64,000 bases of DNA from Paralichthys olivaceus (taxonomy: Eukaryota; Chordata; Actinopteri; Pleuronectiformes; Paralichthyidae): NCBI RefSeq assembly GCF_024713975.1, contig NC_091110.1, positions 16,831,501-16,895,500 of the forward strand, read 5' to 3'. Under the pieces are notes generated by a model that saw only the letters and a list, made by a program, of their open reading frames with translations, did no database searches and was not told the origin of the DNA. The position numbers were made by a program, and so were the translations under genes. Below, one piece after another: positions 58,718 through 64,000 of the stretch. The stretch's first letter is position 1. The number at the start of each line of letters is the position of its first letter.

Positions 58718-59339
58718 AAGGTGACTCCTCCCCTGAACATCTGACCACGGTGCAGTGTGACGGATACTTTTTTCACTGTTACATAACATAATATTTAACC
58801 ACCTTTTCCTAACAGCACCTGAGATACAACAGATTCTAACTTCGTTGCCTTAATAAAATATAAAATTAAAACCATTTTGAAAGGTAACTGATATAACCTT
58901 TGAGAAGTGATTTTCCAACTTTTGCAGTTTTGCATCAGGAATCCAACCTGGACTATAAATGTCTTTGCTACAATAAAGAAAACTTTAGTAAATTAAGATG
59001 GGCATCTATCTTATATACTGGATATAAAACATATAATCATACAGGACCTTTCAAAACCCATTTAAACCCGCATAACATGGGGTCTATATCACATCTGCTG
59101 CTGTCAGACTTTACAATCAGCACTGCTTCCAGTAGCATACATCTGCATACAATTTTTATAAATACCCATATTTATTATTTATTATCACTAGTAAATACAC
59201 TGCCACACTGTCTTTCTGTAAATGTATTGCACACTGAATATGTTCATATGTAAATAGGAGTATATTCTTTCTATTCTATTTTCTTACCTTTAAATGATCT
59301 TGTTTATTTTTCACAAGCGTTACTGTTTTTAAAACACTA

Positions 59340-59420
59340 CTGTCCTGTTGCTGCTGTGGCAAAGAAATGTCCCCGTTTGTGGGACAATAAAGGTATTCTG
59401 ATTCTGATTCTGATTCTGAT
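59340..59420 (+). mobile_element. LINE-like 3' end with hexamer tail
   Basis: The text tgctgctgtggcaaagaaatgtcccc..gtgggacaataaaggt followed by (ATTCTG)n (59394-59420) matches the 3' ends I know from teleost L2/Rex-type non-LTR elements. The 5' limit is not determined, and no reverse-transcriptase frame was seen. Related minus-sense tails occur at 19712-19750 and 53983-54003. Confidence 0.6.
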
Positions 59421-60100
59421 CTGTCCAGGCAGTAGCATTATGCTGCTCGGACTGCTTGCGTAAGTGCAACACTGTTTGTATACTATGAACTGGAAGAACT
59501 GCTGAACTGTTTGATCAAATGTGTAGTGTTTGTACACATAGGACAGAGAAATCGATGTCAACTCTTTCACCATGCAGCAGTTGAAGGACCGTTATCACAG
59601 ACATGACAGAGGACAGCTGCATGTTCCAAACCTTCTTGTCATAAGAGATATTTGTCAGATTCTTGAGCTTGTCGTGGCTTTGAAGGTCCAGTGTGTTTTA
59701 GGTGAAAGGGAACTTTTGGTAACATGATGTTTTCACAAGTTCGTTTCATCTAAATTGTATGAATTGTAGTTTCCTTTACCCCAGAAAAGGCCCTTCATAT
59801 TTAAATACTTTAGATTTAATTACTTTATATTTACTTCGAGGGGACCCTCTCTACGGAGGCCGCCATGTTTTTACATTAGTCCAGACTGGACAAACTAAAC
59901 ACCTTTTGAGTTCATATGACAACTGAAGCTACCACAGGTTCTTTCTCATGTTTGGAAGGAGAGGGTGAGGTGAGGGGTGTTCAGCTGCAACATGACACTT
60001 CAACACTAGATGTCACTAAATTCTACACACTGTACCTTTCAGAGCTCTGTCCCTGTTTGGTCAAACAGTAACACTGAAACCTTGTTTGTGGTCAAAACCA

Positions 60101-60246
60101 GCAGCTGTGACTGGAGACACTCTGTGTTTTCACTGTTCTTCAAGTAAGTCTCAGACCTTCTGCTTCACGTGAACGAGCTCTGATCTCACTGCGCATGTCT
60201 CTCTGAGCGAGTAAGTGGGGGAGGGGGGAGGGACGGAGCTCAGGGG

Positions 60247-60316
<70 letters not shown>

Positions 60317-60427
60317 TGCACTGTCTGGGAGCACACACGCACACACAGAGCTCGTTCACGTGAAGCAGCCGGTCAGAGACTCACTTGAAGAACAGTGAAA
60401 ACACAGAGTGTCTCTGGTCACAGCTGC
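60101..60427. repeat. Large inverted repeat around a TG tract
   Basis: The 82-bp arms 60101-60182 and 60346-60427 are reverse complements at about 76 of 82 positions with no gaps. The 163-bp spacer contains a 67-nt TG run (60249-60315). The structure could extrude as a cruciform. No terminal motif or target duplication was recognised that would assign it to a transposon family. Confidence 0.88.
60249..60315. repeat. (TG)n microsatellite, about 67 nt
   Basis: Uninterrupted TG dinucleotides inside the spacer of the large inverted repeat. Confidence 0.93.
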
Positions 60428-61299
60428 TTCATGATCAGAGCTGAAGCTGCAGTTGGTTTGTATCGAGCTGGAGTTTCTGTTTGCTCCTCCTCTCTGAGCT
60501 GCTCTCACTTTAACTCATAAACTCTCATCACTGGTCATCAGGACCTGATCAGTACATGAAGTTACTCAGTGTCTGTTCGATTCCAGATTTCATGAGACTC
60601 ATTTTAAACATCATGAAAAGTGACTCGTCGACACTTTGCGCTCAGTCCAACACGAATCGAGACGCTCACGGTCAGGACTCAGTGATAAAATGACCAGAGC
60701 AACACAAAGAGATGATCAGACACCATCCATTAATAACTGGACAGGCAGAAGTAGTAGAACTGGATCATCACACTCCTGCGACCAATCCTGCACAAGACTG
60801 AGGTTAGGACCGCCTTTCTCATTAGCATACGGACACGGAATGCTTGAATAAATCAATGTGGAAATAAATGTAAGACATTTATTTATTTATTTTCTTATTT
60901 ATTTATGCATTTATTTATCTATACTTATAGTCATCCATAGCAACATGCCCTCTCTAAAAATATACTTATGATAATGTTATGACATCTGTACATTTTCAGC
61001 TGTGACAAGGCTTGTTGACTTTCATAATGAAAAAAATACACATATGTTATAAACTCTCACCTGTTTTGTTGAACGTAATAGGCAGACTGTAGTTAAATGC
61101 ACTCCTCTTGGCTTTTACGGGCAGGTCAGATATTGAATAACCTCAAAAAATGAGGAACTAGAAGTCGATATCAGTTATATTCCACAAAGTCACCAAACGT
61201 ATTGTTACCTGAAATCCAGGGTTTGGTATTTCTTGGAGTCTGGGTTTTTTCGGGGGTCATAGCCGAACCACACCCACAGACTCCTCCACTGCCTATAGT

Positions 61300-61435
61300 T
61301 GTTATATATATAGTATAACTATATATAAAACTTTACAAGTTGTGTAATCAAGTATGTTTTGCAGCTCCAGACAAGTTTTTTGGGGGGGAAGAGGGGGCAA
61401 GATTGCTCTTTTGATAGTAAAGGTTGCCTACCCCT
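61300..61435 (-). mobile_element. hAT-like non-autonomous element end (MITE fragment)
   Basis: Read on the minus strand from 61435 it begins CAGGGGTAGGCAACCTTTAC, continues TATCAAAAGAGC, and later has ctggagctgcaaaacatact. I recognise this as a widespread fish hAT-type terminal repeat. The neighbouring 8 bp (cactaact, 61436-61443 region) fit a hAT target duplication and also exist at the uninterrupted copy-2 flank (54171-54178). The other end was not found, so the left boundary is a guess. Confidence 0.65.
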
Positions 61436-61932
61436 GCACTAACTGAACTGCATTACAGACCTCCACTGCAGGGTCACCTATTGGGCAACCTGAGAGCAGA
61501 GCCTGCACCAGACGTGACACCAAGAAGGACTCTTTCAGTTAGACCCCTTTCAGTTCCTTTGCTTTATGTTGAACAATCCAGCAAAGATTATTTCTTTAGA
61601 CTCGTTTTGTTTTTCATTTTAAATTACGAGGTTAACCCACACTTGGGCACCAATGATAATGTTCTGCACATTAAATAAAATCAACACCAAAACATTATAA
61701 TATCATAGAGTCCTGTCTGTTATCGATGCTGAGTTAAAACAAACACAAACTTCAAATGGAAACATGCAAAGTGAGTTTTTTGAGCATTTCATTGAGGCAC
61801 AATAAATTATTGGATAAAACAAAACAAGACATAATTCGTACAAATTTATTTATTGCTGATGTGATTCCTTACATATATGGGTTCTACACTAAAGGTGCAC
61901 AGCTGTTGCACAAGCTATTCATTCTTAGATGG
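61436..61932. repeat. Duplicated 3' flank, unit of cel copy 3
   Basis: Nearly identical to 54171-54664. It contains two overlapping minus-strand AATAAA (61845-61854), 83 bp past the copy 3 stop. The matching spot in copy 2 no longer has a canonical signal. Confidence 0.85.
61845..61854 (-). terminator. Polyadenylation signals of cel copy 3
   Basis: Two overlapping AATAAA on the minus strand about 80 bp past the stop codon. Confidence 0.6.
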
Positions 61933-64000
61933 TTAGGGAAGGCTGGGCAGGATGCTGGTCCAGAAATGAACATGACGCGCTCTCATCTTCTGTCCCACAG
62001 AGTCATTCTTCATGTTGGAATTGATATCCAGGAACTTGTGTCCAGTGATGGTGAATTCGGGCCAGGTGACGGGCACACTTAGCTCTCCTTTGTTGGGATC
62101 TCTGTGGAAGCAAAAAAAACAGAGCAACTGAATTGAGGCAGTTGTGTTTTTCTATTTCAGTCACTGATTTATCTTAATAATAATAATAATGGCTTGAATT
62201 TATATAGCGCCTTTCACAGGACCCAAGGACACTTTACATAGGTTTGTGAGGACAAGACAGAGGAGAAAAGAAAAAAGTAAACAAGATCAAATTTAGCAGC
62301 AGGGTGGAGCATTAACTGAGGCCAAAGGCTTTAGTGAAGAGGTGGTGCTTGAGTGCTTGAATCTTCAGTTTCTGTGATTCTGCTGTGTATTGCGTCTGCA
62401 GAATTATACCCAGTTCTTGCGAAGTTGGTCCAGTAGGCAATCATGTAGCCGGAGACGTCACGGTGGCGAGGCCAGTATGCCAGTGGCGTGGTGAAAGGCT
62501 TTCCAAACATGTACTGCAGGTCATCAGCATGGTCAGCTCCCATCCAGCTGGGGTAGGGTCTGCCAATGCCGCCCATACGGTTGGGCTGGGAGAATAAGTA
62601 CGAGTAGGTACGGCCAGTTCTTTAAAAGAAAGAAAAAAGATGCTCTTTAAAAGCTGGATTCTTATTAAATCAAGATAGTTTCAGACAATAGAGAAAGTCC
62701 AGAATTGTGGGCCAATGCACGGTTCTGGTAGAAATGACAGACATATAGTTGTACAACCCTCATCCTCCTACCTTTGCCACCATGGCGTTGAAAAAAAGAT
62801 TTAATGGTGAAACAATGTTAACGACAGTGATAAAGCTAATGAAAGATCCTTTTCTCACGTGGCATTGGCAGCATGAAGGTAGAGAGCAGCCTGTGTAGGA
62901 ACCAGGAAAATGTAGTCTGTTCCAATCTCCACCACAGTTCTCTTGATGGTTTCCCTGCTGGGATTTGATCCCCAGGTTGAAGTGTATGTGGAGTAGGCGT
63001 TGTCAAAACCAGCCTTGCCCTTATCCTTGGTGTATGAAGCCAGAAGCCTCTTCACATCGTCACTGCACATGTGAATGTTTGAAAGTTAGGTCTGATAAAA
63101 ACACTGCCATGTGATGCTAGTTGATGTTTCGCACTGATCACATGACTTGAACTCACACAGAAGTGTCCACCAGGGGAGAGTTGATTGAAGGAACATCTAA
63201 ACCCGTGAAGAGGTGTCCATCCATGTCGTTGATTCCAGCGATGTAGTCAATGTCAGCGGCATTGTGGAACAGGTTGTGAGGCGCATCAGGCAGGAAGTCG
63301 CCATCGATCACAGGAGACAGGAGCAGGTTTCCTACGACAGGGCCTAACGGGGCAATATATGAGCAAACGCTCATTACAACTGTCTCACACACAAGTGGCA
63401 TCTTACTTAACATTTGATAGAGCTGCTGTTGACACTTAGTCGTGTTTTACATACTGTATATGAAGAAAACCTTAACATTTAGGTTAAAACGTTCATTTGT
63501 CATTGCTGGTCCCTTTATCTCTGCTCACTTTTCTCCGTTATGTTACAAACTGTTTCTTCTAATCAATGTTGTAAATGCTGTTATTTTGCTGATGTTCTCA
63601 GTTACACGCGACATCTCTTGCACTTCTGTCCGTCCTGGAAGAGGAATCCCTCACATGTGGCTCTCTCTGAGGTTTCTACATTAACAGGGTTTCTTTTTTT
63701 TAATGTCCAGTTAAACTGCTTCAGACACAAACACAGCTCCTGCAGGTAAAGAAAAGCAGCTCTGTAGGCTAAAGTGTAAAAGTAAGCTAGGTGACTGTGT
63801 GTGGACTGCAGTGCTTACTATCAGGTGAGCTGGACAGACTGAGGGAGCCGGCCAACGTTAGGAGCGCAGGATCGGTCATCTTCAAACAAGCGGCCATATT
63901 TTCACCCGTGGGGCAGTTGACCTTCAGAGCGACCTGAGGGGGGGGGGGGGGTTCCATTTACATTTAATACACAGTGATCATCTGTAAAAGCCTGATAACT
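61933..64000 (-). CDS. cel: Bile-salt-activated (carboxyl ester) lipase, array copy 3, 5' part outside the window
   Basis: Exons 7-11 are present: 63933-63819, 63343-63157, 63062-62859, 62619-62410, 62101-61933. Exons 1-6, including the catalytic serine, should lie past the right edge. Exons 7-10 have the same lengths and phases as in copies 1 and 2. The acid (NDMDGH) and histidine (GADHADD) are intact. The last exon ends at TAA (61935-61933) where copy 2 has AAA, removing the final six residues (KPSKNE) but leaving the lipase fold complete. Intron 10 carries a 185-bp insertion lacking in copy 2. The visible part looks functional. Function as for the other copies. Confidence 0.9.
62176..62360. 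mobile_element. Short interspersed element inserted in intron 10 of cel copy 3
   Basis: A block beginning (AAT)n then ggcttgaatttatatagcgc and cctttcacaggacccaagga interrupts sequence that is continuous in copy 2 (54937 region). It is flanked by atctt at 62171-62175 and 62361-62365, a likely target-site duplication. The motif is very common in fish genomes. A diverged relative occurs near 48400-48490. Family name not certain. Confidence 0.8.

Larger units (their letters stand above)
58718..61932. other. Intergenic region between cel copies 2 and 3; repeat-rich
   Basis: No gene seen. It holds a LINE-like 3' end with an ATTCTG tail (about 59340-59420), a fragment shared with 25620-25690 (59865-60040), a large inverted repeat around a TG tract (60101-60427), a hAT-like element end (about 61300-61435) and the duplicated 3' flank of copy 3 (61436-61932). 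Confidence 0.6.

Noticed and set aside
58900-59253. 117-codon plus-strand frame
   Set aside because: It is AT-rich sequence upstream of a LINE-like tail, with no reverse-transcriptase or other motif.
60140-60346. Minus-strand frame rich in Thr-His
   Set aside because: It is a translation of the TG/CA microsatellite in the inverted repeat.

Overview
The window is nuclear DNA from a vertebrate, almost certainly a ray-finned (teleost) fish. Genes are split into short exons with canonical GT-AG introns. Microsatellites (CA/TG, TA, poly-G) are dense and intergenic DNA is AT-rich. There is a tRNA-derived SINE and fragments of hAT-like and LINE-like repeats. One gene belongs to the Neverland/DAF-36 Rieske oxygenases, a family kept in fish and, as I recall, lost in mammals. 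Every gene I can support is on the minus strand.

Layout from left to right. (1) 1493-1612 is the first coding exon of an ENTPD2-like ectonucleotidase; the rest lies beyond the left edge. (2) 5051-31776 is a complete grin1 gene (NMDA receptor subunit GluN1). I reconstructed 18 constitutive exons plus the alternative N1 cassette, the C1 cassette and the terminal C2' exon, and all splice phases agree. Two further phase-0 mini-exons downstream of the M4 exon look like extra fish C-terminal cassettes. A near-consensus RE1/NRSE silencer sits about 0.46 kb upstream of the ATG. (3) 37996-38781 is an intronless RING-finger E3 ligase with a C-terminal membrane anchor. (4) 43566-47831 is a complete seven-exon Rieske oxygenase of the cholesterol 7-desaturase (Neverland) family. 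A stray copy of its last exon, carrying an in-frame stop, lies about 2.5 kb downstream. (5) 49055 to the right edge is a tandem array of bile-salt-activated (carboxyl ester) lipase genes. Two are complete (11 exons each, 558 and 556 codons) and a third is cut by the right edge after exons 7-11.

The gene order entpd2 - grin1 - cel recalls human 9q34, where ENTPD2, GRIN1 and CEL all lie, so this looks like an ancestral linkage group. Nothing suggests an operon-like unit. The sterol oxygenase and the lipases both act on sterol or lipid substrates, but their adjacency is probably only synteny.

The strongest unusual signals are these. In lipase copies 2 and 3, exons differ far more than the introns beside them. 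Two small candidate grin1 cassettes have not been tied to transcripts here. A disabled lone nvd exon keeps its exact length. An 82-bp-arm inverted repeat brackets a long TG tract. Several transposon insertions can be dated relative to the lipase duplication. I found no wholly new system; these are gene-structure and evolutionary leads. Coordinates come from reading splice sites by eye, and exon lengths and phases were checked arithmetically.
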